A stretch of 64,000 nucleotides of DNA from Eutypella sp. D-1 (GCA_023313575.1 JAJTTP010000015.1:1054001-1118000), one strand, 5' to 3'; shown: positions 44,257 to 55,995, counted from the stretch's first letter. The notes: generated by a model not told the origin, from the letters alone. A program made the numbers and translations.

Positions 44257-47200
44257 GATCCGTGCCGTGTGGGTGAATTAGCCCGGTGCGCTACAATGTA
44301 CACGTCTGCAGACAAATGCCTGCTCCTCTAGGTCCTCTCTGTCCTTCCTTTCTTGATTTGAGGAATTGATTATGTGACGGTAAGTAAGAAAAAGGAAGCC
44401 TCCGGTGAGAGAAACCAACCAAGAGAAACTTTTGCGGATCTTGGATCGCGGGCTATCGAGGAGATGATACGAGAGACAAGATGGTTCATAATTAGCCGCG
44501 GCTCGCAGTCGCATCGCCATAGTTCTCCGTCCTTCTTTCATCCATCACGTACAATAGGCCTTGGAGACGAAGGATGGCTGGGTGCGGAGGATGCGCCCTT
44601 TGTGGTCGCACCGGACCCCCTTTGTCGGGCGTCTCTACCCAGGCTCCATTTCCGCTGCCCTTTCAAGCATCGCCGGAGAGAGAGAGACGCAGATTACCCC
44701 TTCCTTTGACATGCTTGGGAGACTAGCTCACAAGTCCGGAAACCGTGAGCCGCAAACAGGTAGAGTTGGATCGGTGAGTTTGGTCCATTGATATATGCAT
44801 TATCACGGGCTATATGGCCCAGCTCCTTGATCGCGTCGGGAGATTCTACTCGAGAAAACCCCCCTCGACGAGTACATGGCACAACGGCCGAGACGGGCTC
44901 CCAAAACAAAATAACGCTTAACCCACTGCGGAAGAATAGGGACTCGATCAACAAACGTCGATCACCTAAATGTCTCAGGTTAGGTAATGCATGTCTCGAC
45001 TCTTTGCATCATGAGAGCACGGTGAGCGGCTGAATTGTGGCCTTGGGACTTTTGTGTGTTAATGCAAGGATCTAACCTATTTGCTTGGGAAATAATTTCT
45101 ACATAATGAAGTGGTAGTTCCTGATACAATTCGAACCGGGAAGTCGACTCAGGCAGCTAGGGAGAATGGAAATGACTTTACTGAAACTAACTTGGGGAAG
45201 CTACCTAGGTAACATGAGAAGAAACGATTTGCTACTCTCTGAAGGAGTTCATCGACATTATAAATGACACGGCACTCAGTGCTGGCTCATGGTTACTCAT
45301 CGGACTATGACAAGTATGCTTGATATTTTCAGACCAAAGCGCTGTCCGTGTAGTCCTGCGGGGAGGGAGTCTTGACTATACTACCAACGCCTCCGATATG
45401 TACGTATGGACGGCCACTGTCAAGACAGCTAGTGGCCGACCTCCCTAGCTCTCTAGAAATGATAGTATAACACCTAACTCTTGGCATAGTGAGCTAGCTT
45501 GGGTTCATGTGGTCTATCAGGGCCATTATGGAGCAACCGATGGGTGTAATTGTGTAAGCCAACAGGCTCGATTGGGAGTGTAGGCATAGTGATAGGAATA
45601 CCATAGACAGGTGCTCGTGTGATGTGAGTATGTGCCCGTCAATAAACGAGGATACTCAGGGGTAAGCGATATAGATTGAAAAATGAAAGGCCCTCAGATT
45701 AGCTCTCAAGTTCTCACTGACAACCATTCCCTCAATCCAAGCGCGGCACGGGGGCCGGACAAGGATAATTTTGTTCAGGCTGCCTGCAAATTTGGCTTAT
45801 TGGACACATTGGTCATCATAGGGCGAATGTATGTATCTCGGGATCAACACCCCTCTCCCGCAGAGCACACCCAAACCACTTGGGTCGACCGGCTCCGGAA
45901 GCATCCCCGACAGCTCCGATTGAAAACTATTTGGAAAAAGAACCCTCATCGGGCGCTGAACGCGTGAATCCCTCGGGCTATGTGCATTTGTCGTCATGGC
46001 TGCGGGCGGCACGGATGCCGGATGCTCCTAGAACCTAGAGGACCCTTGCGGTCACAATAGAATGTGGTACGGAGGGTAAACCCTCTGGACACTACCATAT
46101 TGAATGGTATTTGTAATGAGCTTGCTCAGATCTCTGTTCTTTGGATTATTCTCATGGGACGGAATGACCAAGAGAGGCCACCCGATTCAACCAGTTTCCA
46201 CTTTGATGGTATCTTCATAGCAAGCCTGATTTTCAGTCAGGGCGTGAGAATCATGTAGTATTCCTTCGACTGCTAGCTGCCATTATCCAGGCAGATCGTT
46301 TCGTAAATGGCTGCTGCTGCCATTATAACTTTGGTATGGACTTCGTTAGGTGATACCTATGAATAGGGGTATGGCAAGATCCCTAGGCATGAAAAACGGG
46401 GTTGTGATCAATGGTCACGATGATGATTGAGATATGCATAGAAGAAGGAATGAAGTCAAAATAAAATCCTCCCCATGCAATGAAAGCATAGAGCAGCAGT
46501 TCCGCGCGACGCGTATTGTGACGCATCAATCCAAAGCGAAATCATTGAATCTAACCACATATGCATGGTATTGTGAAAGGTTAGATATCGAAGGCCGGGT
46601 CTCCGTGCTAGTGGTTAGAAGCAAGTTCGACTGGAAAGTTCATTAATACCCATGAACATAAATTCGCCAAAGACATCTATAGATGCGATAATAATAAGAT
46701 TCGAATGGGAATTGACCGAAATAGATCTGAAGTCGTCCGCACTTCCCACAGTTTCAACTTCAATATGTTTATCGGCATCTCCAACTTCGCCAACTTAGGT
46801 AGCGAGATAATCGGATTTAGCGCCTTATGTCCTGTGCCGCATCAGCTTTATGCGTTGGCTTTTGATGCTTTTGGAATATGAATAGACTGGAAGCTGAAAA
46901 TAGTTCAAACGGTTCAATTTGAGATTGGTCTCGTGAACTCGAACTTAATGCAAGTTACTTAAGTAGAACAAAGATGAAGGAAAGAGAGAGCGAGGTTTCA
47001 CGCGTTTCTTCTCCAGATTTTAGAGTTAAGGAAGGTACAGTCGCGTTCTGTATAGGTGCCTTCTGATTGGCCATCTTTCTAGAATGGCCCCCACCTTCGA
47101 AGATGTCAATGGGTACTTTGGTACTGCCCGGTGGACTTCAAGAGGAAGCCTCAGAAGCTACGACCAACCTTTCCTCACCTTGAGATCTTCCCACTTCCCC

Positions 47201-47336
47201 CAAAGGATTTTCCACCGGCAACTACTAAAACCCTTAGTCAATACATCTTGACAGACCTCGCCTTCGCCTTCGCCCATTCCAAGGTTTTCTACTTTACACA
47301 AATCCGAGTCGGAAGGACAAATACAATTTAAGCAAT
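44257..47336. other. Intergenic between divergent genes
   Basis: No gene is supported over 3.1 kb. Open frames here (for example 45683-45967) have no recognisable product. One ACCTAGGT word occurs at 45206. The last 300 bases are the probable isy1 promoter. Confidence 0.5.
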
Positions 47337-48201
47337 ATGGTGAGTTGCATAGCTTTACAACACCCCCCCCCCCCTCCGAACGCATTATTAGAGAGAGACA
47401 TATATATGTAGACGAGAGGCTAACCATGGCACTCCATTTCAACAGGCGCGAAATTCGGAGAAAGCACAGTCGATGCTTTTCCGGTTCCGGGAGGCGCAGG
47501 CCGCGGACCTGGGCATCATCGACGCCGGGCGGGCCCGTCGGCCGCGCGTCATCACCGAGGTCGACTCGATCCCGTCGTGCGAGAAGTGGCGCGGCCAGAC
47601 CCTCAAGGAGATCAGCCGGAAGGTGTCCAAGATCCAGGACCCGGCCCTGAGCGACTACCAGGTGCGGGACCTCAACGATGAGATCAACAAGCTCATGCGC
47701 GAGAAGCACATGTGGGAGGTCCAGATCCGCAATCTCGGCGGGCCCAATTACATGCGGGGTGGTGGTGGTTCCAAGATTTACGACGAGTCTGGCCGGGAGA
47801 TTCCCGGCGGTGGCAGGGGGTATAAGTATTTTGGCCGGGCGAAGGAGTTACCGGGCGTCAAGGAGCTCTTCGAAGCCGCGCGACAGCAGCAGCAGCAGCG
47901 CCGCGGCGACAACGAGAAACCCCTAGAGTCCCGCGACGACCTGCGCCGCGCCGTCGACGCCAAGTACTACGGCTACGCGCCCGACGAGGAGGACGAGACG
48001 CTGCTGCAGCACGAGGCCCAGAAGGAGAAGGAGGCGTTCGAGGTCCTCATGCAGAAACAGGGCGGTCATAAGCCCCCCGATGGCTGGGAGCCCTTGCTCG
48101 GCGACGCCGGTGACGGCCGCGGCTGGGACCTGCCTACCCTCGAGGAGGTACAGGAGGAGCTTATCGAGCGGAGGCGGCGGAAGCTGTTGGACCAGATCTA
48201 G
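47337..48201 (+). CDS. isy1: Pre-mRNA-splicing factor Isy1
   Basis: Two exons, 47337-47339 and 47446-48201, give 252 aa. The first coding exon is the ATG alone, followed directly by a GTGAGT donor; the acceptor CAACAG at 47445 restores MARNSEKAQSMLFRFREAQA, the typical Isy1 start. Other family marks are CEKWRGQTLKEISRKVSKIQ, NDEINKLMREKHMWEVQI and NLGGPNYMR, and the family's YKYFGRAKELPGVKELFE. Isy1 belongs to the Prp19-associated (NTC) complex and helps position the branch helix in the catalytic spliceosome. The C-terminal half is charged, with a short Gln run, and ends RRRRKLLDQI. Starting at the downstream ATG (47473) would cut off the conserved first residues, which supports the split start. 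Confidence 0.95.
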
Positions 48202-49451
48202 CCGGCCGTAGACTACTCGTGCATCGAGAGTCAACAACGTGTTATTTGCAGTAGGAGAGAAACCTCATTATCGGCCCGCATCCAAGGACGGAAACCCCCA
48301 TACCTCCAACATTGTATCGATCCGCGACCCGAACGACTTTCCATCATCGACCGTATCGTACGGTACCTAGGAATCAGGCTAGGCTGTCCCCCTGAAAAGA
48401 ATAAAATCGGCCCCAGCCGACACAAACTACGTTTCTTACAACCCTCGGGTCATGTAATGCCAAACACCGGCATACCGTCGTGCCCCACCAAACAGACAAC
48501 AACACTAAAAAGAAGCAGGCAGTGTCGGGTTCAAATGGGAGATCGAAGAATCCTCTCACCAAGATGGTCGGGCCTCATCCACTTCGCACTCTGCGCCCCC
48601 GTCCAGCGCCCGCCGATGAAAGCGAATGCAGGCTACGCGGCCACCTACCAACCAACCAACCAATTTACCAACAACTCACTCCACACGAAGTTGAAGAAGC
48701 TCGCGCGGGAGCCGGACGGGGGACAGGGAGCGCAGGGACAGCCACATAAAACAACACCGCCCTCACGGGACCGGCTCAGCCATCTCACGAAAGGGATCTA
48801 TCTATCCTGCCACAGCATATCCCAAGATGCTACGCTGATAAATCAGGAGTTCAGGGCAGGTAGTCTAGCAGGAGTAATGGCGGATACCGGTTATCATCGG
48901 ACAGAGAAAGCATGGGAAAAAACGGGGGATGGCGTTTTTGGGTTTCATCACCACATACTTTCACGGCATTGGGATGGGAGGTGTTTAAACTTTCCCATCA
49001 TCGGTTAGAAAGTCGAGGCCTAAGGGTACGTCTAAATAGGGCAGGGCAGGGGAAGCCGTATCCAAACGGCCCCCGTATCTTGTGTGTATATATATTCGTT
49101 CTCAATCTGTTCGGTAGTGGTAGTGGTACTGACGTAACATGATACCTATACCTTATCGACAATTTGTACAAACCCAGTACCTCCGTGCTTGCTTGCTTGC
49201 TATGTATGTATGTGTGTATGTATAGAGATCCCCCCCTCACAATCGACTAAATAGTCATGACATAAACTCCGATATTGAATCCCACCCCAAATATCTCAGC
49301 ACCGGAACGAATCTCCGCAGAGATGACAGGGCATATGCGCCCGTAGGTATTAAAAACAACTAAACTTGCTAATTTAGATGACGCCAACAAAAAAACAAAG
49401 AAAGACGGGCAAACTAGTCAATCAACCGCACAGATGGAAAAAAGAAAAGTC
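48202..49451. other. Intergenic between convergent isy1 and metallophosphatase genes
   Basis: Holds two 3' UTRs. The open frame at 48457-49008 has no coding character beyond length. A short GTAT/TGCT repeat lies near 49185-49225. Confidence 0.5.
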
Positions 49452-51646
49452 TTAGCATTGATCGCCCCAGTTCTCGCGCACCCAATCGGCGAGGAGGTCG
49501 GTAAAGGAGCCATTGACGTAGGGCCGGATATCGGCGTCCTCGTAGTCGCCGCCGCTGAACTTGAGGGCGGGGATGATCCAGGGCCGCACGTAGTCGTTGA
49601 AGACGAGGTCGACGCGCTCCGGCTCCGGTCCATCCTCGTCTTCCCCGCCCTCTGATGATAGGGAGGAAAACCAGGAGGACAAGGAAGATGGAGAGGAAGA
49701 GGGGAACGCGATCTCTGCCTGGATGCAGTTCGGCACGTTGAAGAACTCGATCTTCGAGTGCACGGCGTCGTCGCCGTCGTCGCCGAGGTCGTCCTTCGTC
49801 GTGTACCCGCCGATCAGCGGCGGCTCGTCGCTGTCGTTCTCGTCATCGTCGTCGTCCTCATCGTCGTCCTCATCGTCGTCGTCCTCATCGTCGTCCTCAT
49901 CGTCCTCTTTGTCATCATCATCGTCATCGTCATCCTCGTCCTCTTCGTCGTACTCCTCGTCGCCTTCGTCATCCTCGTCGTCGTCATCGCTGCCAAGGGG
50001 TTTCTGGCTCCCGAAGTCCGGCACCGCGACCGCGGGGACGGCAGAAGCATCGGCCGAGGCAACACCGCGCGGCACCATCTGCTCGGGTATGGTGAGGTAC
50101 TTTAGGTCCGGCATGCCGGGGATCGCACCGTCGTCATCCTTGCTCTCAGAGCGCGCGCCGGCACCGAACACGGGGCCGCCCTTGTTAAGTAGCTGGATGA
50201 CCTTGCTGGCGACGGGGTAGGAGACGTCGGGGATGTAGGAGAAGCCGCTGTCGAAGGGGCTGACGAGGAAGGCGGAGTCGACGGTGAAGGGACCGCGGAA
50301 GATGTCGAAGCGGACTGCGCCCGTGTTCAGGATGACGAGGCGCGGCACGTCGCGCCGCTCCTCGTTGACCACCGCGTCCGGCAGCACGCTCTCCTCCAAC
50401 CAACTGTACAGGCTCGCCTCGGAGGGGTACTCGGCCCGCGTCATCCAGAGATCCCACAGCGCGCACCCGTATACGTGGTCGAGCCCCAGCTCCCGCCGCG
50501 CCGCGGTGATGGCGGCGGTCACGTTGCGCCCGTGCTCGGTGGAGAAGGCCGTCGCGTTCAGGCCTGTGTGATGCTGCAGGTTGAACAGGTTGTTGTCGAT
50601 GTAGCGGCGCTTAAAGGAGGGGCTGCTGCCGGGCTTGTGGTAAGTGTTGACGTCGGGCTTCTCGCCGCCATCTCCGCCCTTGCCGCCCTTCTTCTTGATG
50701 CCATCGATAGACATCCAGCCGATGGTCTCCATGTAACGGCCACTGGCGATGGCGAAGGCCTTATCGTCGAACTTTCGGGCGTCGCGCACGTGGGCGTGGC
50801 CGCCGAAGAAGGCGATGGGCGTGTACCAGTTCTCGTCGCGGATGGCCTTGAAGATGAGCTCGAACTCGCGCATGCGTAAGCCGACATGGCCGGTGACGAC
50901 GAATAGATCGGCCTTCTCGCGGACGGCATCCCGGAACCAATCCTCCTTGATGGCGTCGGCGACGGGAGTCACGACACTGTTGTTGGCACCGCGCTCAAAG
51001 TCGAACAGGAAACCGAAGGCGACTACCGTGTAGCCGTTGTTCTTGGTTGTGAACTTGGTATACCGCTGGGCCTGAGGAATCTGATTACCCGTCTCAGGTT
51101 CGATATAATCAAGGTTCGAGGCGAGGTAATGCCCCTTGAAGTTGGGTACGGTGATCTCATGTTCTCGTTCGACGGCCTCGAACTGGTATAATTCGTGGTT
51201 GCCGGTGCAGATTAGGTCGATGGACTGCTCCTTGAAGATTTCAGAGGTGTATTTTCCCTTGGGATTAGAGGCATCGTAGAGTCCGTTTCCTTCTATCCGG
51301 TCGCCGGTGTCGACGACGAGTAGGTCGACGCCCTTTTCATCGGCTTTCTTTCGCATATGGTGGGTGAAGGAGATGTAGTCGCCCCAGTCTGCAGAGTATT
51401 GTGATCTGTTTGTCCAGGTAAGTTAGTTAGTCAGTCAAGCCACAACATCAAGTAAGCAGAGAATAAAGCGACGCACTCTTGAAGATGACCACCATGCCAT
51501 CCATGGGTATCTGTAGTATGTATGAAGTTGATCTGACCCCAGTCCAGGTCGCGCATAGGAGCAGGGACGGGATCGGGAGCTTCGGGTTGAGCAGCTCCTG
51601 CGAGCGCCGCCAGCGACGTCGTCAGGAGGGAGGTTTTCGTAAGCAT
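49452..51646 (-). CDS. Secreted or vacuolar metallophosphatase, 5'-nucleotidase-like (YHR202W type)
   Basis: Two exons on the minus strand, 51646-51477 and 51405-49452, give 707 aa. The 71-bp intron restores [17 protein letters not shown], which fits the family; the nearer CAG acceptor would shift the frame. A signal peptide covers about 1-19. Metallophosphoesterase motifs are in order: DTH (46-48), [10 protein letters not shown] (D89, D92), TGNHE (125-128), TGHVGLR and [10 protein letters not shown] 5'-nucleotidase-like C-terminal domain follows ([20 protein letters not shown]). Between about 525 and 580 lies a very long Asp/Glu run, followed by more family sequence to the C-terminus ([17 protein letters not shown]). 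Probable role is phosphate release from nucleotides or other phosphoesters in the vacuole or outside the cell; the substrate is not shown. Confidence 0.9.
49838..49990 (-). repeat. Coding GAT/GAC/GAG repeat (poly-acidic tract)
   Basis: Irregular tandem Asp and Glu codons inside the metallophosphatase gene, read as TCG/TCA/TCC triplets on the plus strand. The frame stays open throughout. Confidence 0.9.
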
Positions 51647-52365
51647 CGTCGGTGCTCTCTTACGCCGAAAGTCAATATGATATACCTAAATATTTATGAC
51701 TAAATCAAGGCCCAAGGGTACTCCATCAGCTAAAGGAAAGTGATAATGATAAGATAATGATGTTGATGATGGTTTGCGATAACTACAATAAAACAGAAAC
51801 GTTCTGTCAACCAGCTACTTAGGTATGTTTAGGTGCCCAGAGCCAGGGAGGTAATTTGATGACTTCAAGGTTGAGTTGTAAGGGGGGAACTCCAACTTAA
51901 GTAACTCAGGTTAGGGTAACCTCTGGAGATGTTCTCGGTTGTCTCAGTTGACGGGGCTGACGGGGCCAATTACCAAACCATTCCCGGGGCCATCAAGGTA
52001 TGGTCTGTAGCTCGGGGACCGTTACCTGCCTACATTAGCTCTAGCATGCATGCCATGGGCAGCTATAGGCACGCCACGACAGCAGCAGCAGCGACAGGCA
52101 GCACGGGCAGGTACGGGTACCTGCGTCATTCCTGTCGGTGGATAGGAGATAAGATAAAACTTGGCTTGGTACCCCAAGAAGCTACCTGACTACAAGGTGG
52201 TTAGTGGGGTCTCTCTCAGCTATCATCAGTTTTGTGGATCAATCTAGGCAAGCTCCTCCCCAGCTCCCTTACAAAGTACTTGGATCTTTAACCAACACAC
52301 CCCTAAACCTCCAAATTCGAGAGTAAGGTGCCCGCTATCACGATAAAGCCGAGCTATGTTTACCC
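51647..52365. other. Intergenic between divergent genes
   Basis: Shared promoter region of the metallophosphatase and GatA-like genes. No coding region is supported; a CAG run lies near 52080-52095 and TTAGGTA-type words near 51815. Confidence 0.5.
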
Positions 52366-53907
52366 ATGTTAGTTAGGCATTGCCAATCAAGGTCCTTCCA
52401 GAGGGTCGGCTCCTCTCCATCATGGAAACGAGGCACATATCCGAGTCCCCGGTTCTCGGCCAGAAGATATGATGGGCATAGTCGCAACCCCCGATCCTCC
52501 TATTCCTCTGCCCGACTCGCAGTGAAGGACAACATCGCCGCCCAGGGATTCCCTACAACATGTGCCTCCAACATCCTGGCCGGCACCGAGATCCCCTTCG
52601 AGGCCACCATCGTCACCCAGCTCAAGAAGCAGGGCGTGCAAGTCACCGAGAAGGCTGGCATGGATGAGTTTGGAATGGGCACCCACTCGACCACCTCCGC
52701 CTGGGGTCCCGTCCGTAATGCCGCTCCTCTACAAGACTACTCAGCTGGCGGGAGTTCGGGCGGCAGCGCTGTGGCTGTGGCGGAGGGGAAGGCCGACTTG
52801 GCCCTCGGAACCGACACCGGCGGTTCCGTTCGCATGCCCGCCGCCTATACAGAAACTATCGGGTTCAAGCCGTCTTACGGCATGTTATCCCGCTGGGGCG
52901 TCATCCCGTATGCGAACTCTCTAGATACCGTCGGCCTCCTCGCCAAGAACTTAGGGCCCATAAGGAAAGCGATTATCGACGAAAAGTTGTACCTCGAGCA
53001 CGACCCCAACGACCCGACCTCCCTTCCACTGTCAGTCCGTGAGAGGTGCACGTCGCAGAGGCAGTTCTACCAGTCTACAGAAACCCCTTCGTGGCAGGAA
53101 CTGACATTTGGCATTCCTATCGAGTACAACATCGAAGAACTGGACGGCCGGATACGAGAAGGGTGGGTGCAAGCGGCCCAGAAGATCAGGGACCTGGGCG
53201 CAAGAGTCGTCCCCATCTCACTCCCGACTACCAAGAGCGCGCTCTCTGCATACTACGTCATTGCACCGGCAGAAGCCTCATCCAACTTGGCCAAGTACGA
53301 CGGCATCCGCTACGGACGGCGTGATAGTGAGGGCGCGAGCGACACGCTGGATGGCATCCTGTACGCCAAAACGAGGGGCGATGGGTTCGGGAGCGAGGTC
53401 AAGCGGCGCATCTTGCTGGGCTCCTACACCCTGAGCTCCGAGGCCATGGACAACTACTTCATCCAGGCACAGAAGGTGCGACAGCTAGTGAGGCGGGACT
53501 TCGACCGCGTCTTCAGGCTCCCGAACCCGCTCCGCGACCAGAAGGCCTTCGACCTCAGCGAGATGGACGAGAGCGTGGAGCTGGAGAACAAGCTGGGCCC
53601 CGCCCAGGTCGACTTCATCGTCTGCCCCACCGCGCCCACGCCGCCGCCGCGGCTGGAGGACGTCGCGCGCCAGACGCCTCTCGACTCCTACATGAACGAC
53701 GTCTTCACCGTCCCCGCTAGTCTCGCTGGCCTCCCTGCCATCAGCGTGCCCATGGATATCCCCGTAGATCCGGCCAAGGAGGAAGAGAAGCTCCTTCACT
53801 TCGGAGGCCTGCAACTGATCGGGCAGTACTGGGACGATGCGCGGTTACTCGCCGTCGCCGAGGCGGTATCCGGCCACGTCTCACAGCGGGCGAGGCGCGA
53901 ACTGTAA
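52366..53907 (+). CDS. her2: Mitochondrial glutamyl-tRNA(Gln) amidotransferase subunit A (amidase signature family)
   Basis: Single exon, 513 aa. The first 50 residues are rich in Arg and Ser with one acidic residue, as in a mitochondrial presequence. The amidase signature follows: catalytic Lys54 in AVKDN, the cis-Ser in AGGSSGGSAVAVA (S130/S131), and nucleophile Ser154 in GTDTGGSVRMPAA. MDEFGMGTHSTTSAWGPVRN and TIGFKPSYGMLSRWGVIPYA are characteristic of GatA. The enzyme supplies ammonia or amide transfer to convert Glu-tRNA(Gln) to Gln-tRNA(Gln) in mitochondria. Many GatA proteins have about 45 more residues with an N-A-F/L-I segment before the AVKDN lysine; that segment is not evident here, so an upstream exon may be missing or the N-terminus is diverged. 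A general amidase is a less likely alternative. Confidence 0.85.
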   Translation: MLVRHCQSRSFQRVGSSPSWKRGTYPSPRFSARRYDGHSRNPRSSYSSARLAVKDNIAAQGFPTTCASNILAGTEIPFEATIVTQLKKQGVQVTEKAGMDEFGMGTHSTTSAWGPVRNAAPLQDYSAGGSSGGSAVAVAEGKADLALGTDTGGSVRMPAAYTETIGFKPSYGMLSRWGVIPYANSLDTVGLLAKNLGPIRKAIIDEKLYLEHDPNDPTSLPLSVRERCTSQRQFYQSTETPSWQELTFGIPIEYNIEELDGRIREGWVQAAQKIRDLGARVVPISLPTTKSALSAYYVIAPAEASSNLAKYDGIRYGRRDSEGASDTLDGILYAKTRGDGFGSEVKRRILLGSYTLSSEAMDNYFIQAQKVRQLVRRDFDRVFRLPNPLRDQKAFDLSEMDESVELENKLGPAQVDFIVCPTAPTPPPRLEDVARQTPLDSYMNDVFTVPASLAGLPAISVPMDIPVDPAKEEEKLLHFGGLQLIGQYWDDARLLAVAEAVSGHVSQRARREL

Positions 53908-54235
53908 CATGTCTTTTGAGAAAGGGATTTGCCATAGGTGTGTGTATACAATGAGCCGAGCGGGAAATGGCATAAAAAACAGTGTTGATATGGCCAGGCA
54001 TCATGGGTCTGGACCGTATATACTTGTGCATAAACTTGCCATGATTAGCCAATGACGATATTCTTGGACCATCATAGGCATTCATACCGCATGTGATTTC
54101 GAAGGTTTACCGTTTATTCGGACGCGTGATATATAGACGTAGCATAAGCGGCCTTCCCCCGTGCAGACCCCGTATGCACTCACTCGCCCTAGAATTCGGA
54201 AGAAGTGTGTGTTCTCCAGCTGAGTGTACGGCGGT
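53908..54235. other. Intergenic between convergent genes
   Basis: About 330 bases of 3' UTR from the GatA-like and prp38 genes. Nothing else is seen. Confidence 0.5.
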
Positions 54236-55174
54236 TCAGCGATCGTCTCGTCCATCGTCTCGATCGACCTCCATGCCATCATCGCCCCTAGAATCTCGCG
54301 ATCTATCCCGCCGACGGTCCCTTTCCGACGAATATCCCCTCCTACTTTCGCTCCTCCTACTGCTGCTATCACTGTATCTCCTCCGCCTTCCCCTGTCGTC
54401 CCTATCATCCGCCCGGTCATCCACCACTTCTCCTTCGTCACTACCGCTACCACCTGCGCTATCCGCACGACGCGCACCATTGGCAGGCGATTCCTCCCCG
54501 TCGCTCCGCCCCTGCTCATCTTTACCATCGCCCCCGTGACCCTCTTCCTCTTCCTCCTCCTCCTCCAGCAAATCCTCGATATCGCCGAGCGGGCTAACGC
54601 GAGGATCGAGGAGGTCGAGGTCTTCAAGGACCTCGCGACGCGGCATCTGCCAGAGCGAGGTAGCGCAGACGCGGTCGCGGGTAAGGAGATCATCGACGAA
54701 CTGATCGACGAACGTCAGCGAGGTCCCCGCGCGGCCGCGCCGACGCAATTTACGGCGGTCCTCGAGGTAGGGTTCGAGCAGACGATAAACGTCCTCGGCG
54801 CGACGGGTCAGACGGGCGTAGAAGGCCGCGAGCGCGCGCAGGTACTTGAAGCGGTCGCCGCCGAAGGCGAGGTATTCCCGCAGGACGTCGTCGCCGGGGG
54901 CGAGCTGCAGGAGCTTGAAGGCGAGACACAGGAAAGGGGTGGGTTTCTGCGCGTCGCCGTACGTGCCCCCCACGAAGGACACGTGCTCGACGACGCGGTC
55001 GACCACGTCCGCCTCGTTCACCCCGAAACACTGCTCTTTCCAGAAATAGCTGTCCACGATCCGCTCCCGCACCGCTTTCTCCATGATCGTTGCTGGATTC
55101 AGCCCGTTCGGCGCCAGCGACGCGCTGCTCCCCCGCTCGTCGAGGAAGCGACGCTCGTCCGCCTGGTGCGTCAT
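54236..55174 (-). CDS. prp38: Pre-mRNA-splicing factor Prp38
   Basis: Single exon, 312 aa. The Prp38 domain covers about 15-190: NGLNPATIMEKAVRERIVDS, YFWKEQCFGVNEADVVD, YGDAQKPTPFLCLAFKLLQL and LREYLAFGGDRFKYLRALAA are near-invariant in the family. Prp38 is a U4/U6.U5 tri-snRNP protein needed for spliceosome activation. The tail (about 205-312) has a Glu run and then an Arg/Asp/Ser-rich stretch (SSSRRSESRRGYSSERDRRR), like the RS-type extensions of metazoan and fungal Prp38. The gene lies 6 kb from isy1, another splicing factor, but promoters are separate. Assignment is firm. Confidence 0.96.
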   Translation of the reverse strand: MTHQADERRFLDERGSSASLAPNGLNPATIMEKAVRERIVDSYFWKEQCFGVNEADVVDRVVEHVSFVGGTYGDAQKPTPFLCLAFKLLQLAPGDDVLREYLAFGGDRFKYLRALAAFYARLTRRAEDVYRLLEPYLEDRRKLRRRGRAGTSLTFVDQFVDDLLTRDRVCATSLWQMPRREVLEDLDLLDPRVSPLGDIEDLLEEEEEEEEGHGGDGKDEQGRSDGEESPANGARRADSAGGSGSDEGEVVDDRADDRDDRGRRRRYSDSSSRRSESRRGYSSERDRRRDRSRDSRGDDGMEVDRDDGRDDR

Positions 55175-55995
55175 CGTGATTAGAGGGAAGGGCGCGTCGT
55201 CGCGCGTCGTGCGTTCGTTCAGGCGCGTTCTCTGATATTTCTGAGCTTAGTTTCGGTGAGCGGCTGGTCGGTGGATTTCGATTGACTGCAGGAAAGGAAT
55301 GTCGGTTCGGTAGGAGACTGGCAAAAGGGGGGGGGCCTCAGTGTGTTATAATTGCTGTAAGGCGTTGGAAGCGATTCCTAGCTACTTAGGTAGGTACCTT
55401 AGCCACCTGTATGTCGATAGCTTGGAAAGTACATAACTAATTGTAGGGATTATCGATAAAAGAGATACATACATCGTTAGCTACATGGTTAGTAAACATA
55501 TGTATTTATCGGGTTTCAGCTAAGGCTGGCCCGGGGCAGTTGTGGGTCCCCCCTTTAGCCCCCTGCCGATAGTTATTTACTCCAAGCCCTACGTACCTTT
55601 CGTCTACAGGGCTACCTTCCACTTCTCTAACCCCAACCCTAACCCTACCTGCCCTTACAGACAGACGGCGCGTTTTCGACCCTACCTACCTCGATGGCCC
55701 GGCAGCTGCCCAGATATCCAGATCCAAAGCAATGGGGAGTGGAACGCAACCTAGATTGGCGGAACTTCCACAGCAACGAGTGTGGATGATGTCAAACGAA
55801 CATCAATTTACATCCTGTTCCTTGGACCACAATTCTGTTATAAGCATCTAAATTTACTACAATAGTATATGCAGACGCGTGACAAGATATGGCAGCAAGG
55901 GAGTAATATATTCTCATGCGACTTCTGGCTGGCTTTCCATATCTCTTCATGCGCCCGCATGCTCACCGATTTAATTCCCGGCTTCCACTGACTGG
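55175..55995. other. Intergenic upstream of prp38
   Basis: No coding region is supported. It contains prp38 leader sequence, a G-run at 55327-55336, a TTAGGTAGGTACC word at 55386-55398 and the telobox at 55635. Confidence 0.5.
55635..55647 (+). promoter_or_regulatory. Double telobox (AACCCTAACCCTA)
   Basis: Two overlapping CCCTAA units about 460 bp upstream of the prp38 start. It may be a Tbf1-type site or a short interstitial telomere-like sequence; function is inferred. Confidence 0.4.

Noticed and set aside
48457..49008. 183-codon open frame after isy1
   Set aside because: Composition is non-coding, there is no recognisable product, and it lies in a convergent 3' region.
49597..50220. 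Ser-rich plus-strand open frame opposite the metallophosphatase
   Set aside because: It is the antisense of the Asp/Glu codon run.
54224..55183. Plus-strand open frame of 319 codons opposite prp38
   Set aside because: It is the antisense shadow of a conserved splicing factor with strong codon bias.
55627..55660. Telomere or telomere-associated end
   Set aside because: Only two CCCTAA units, flanked by genes on both sides; a promoter telobox is more likely.
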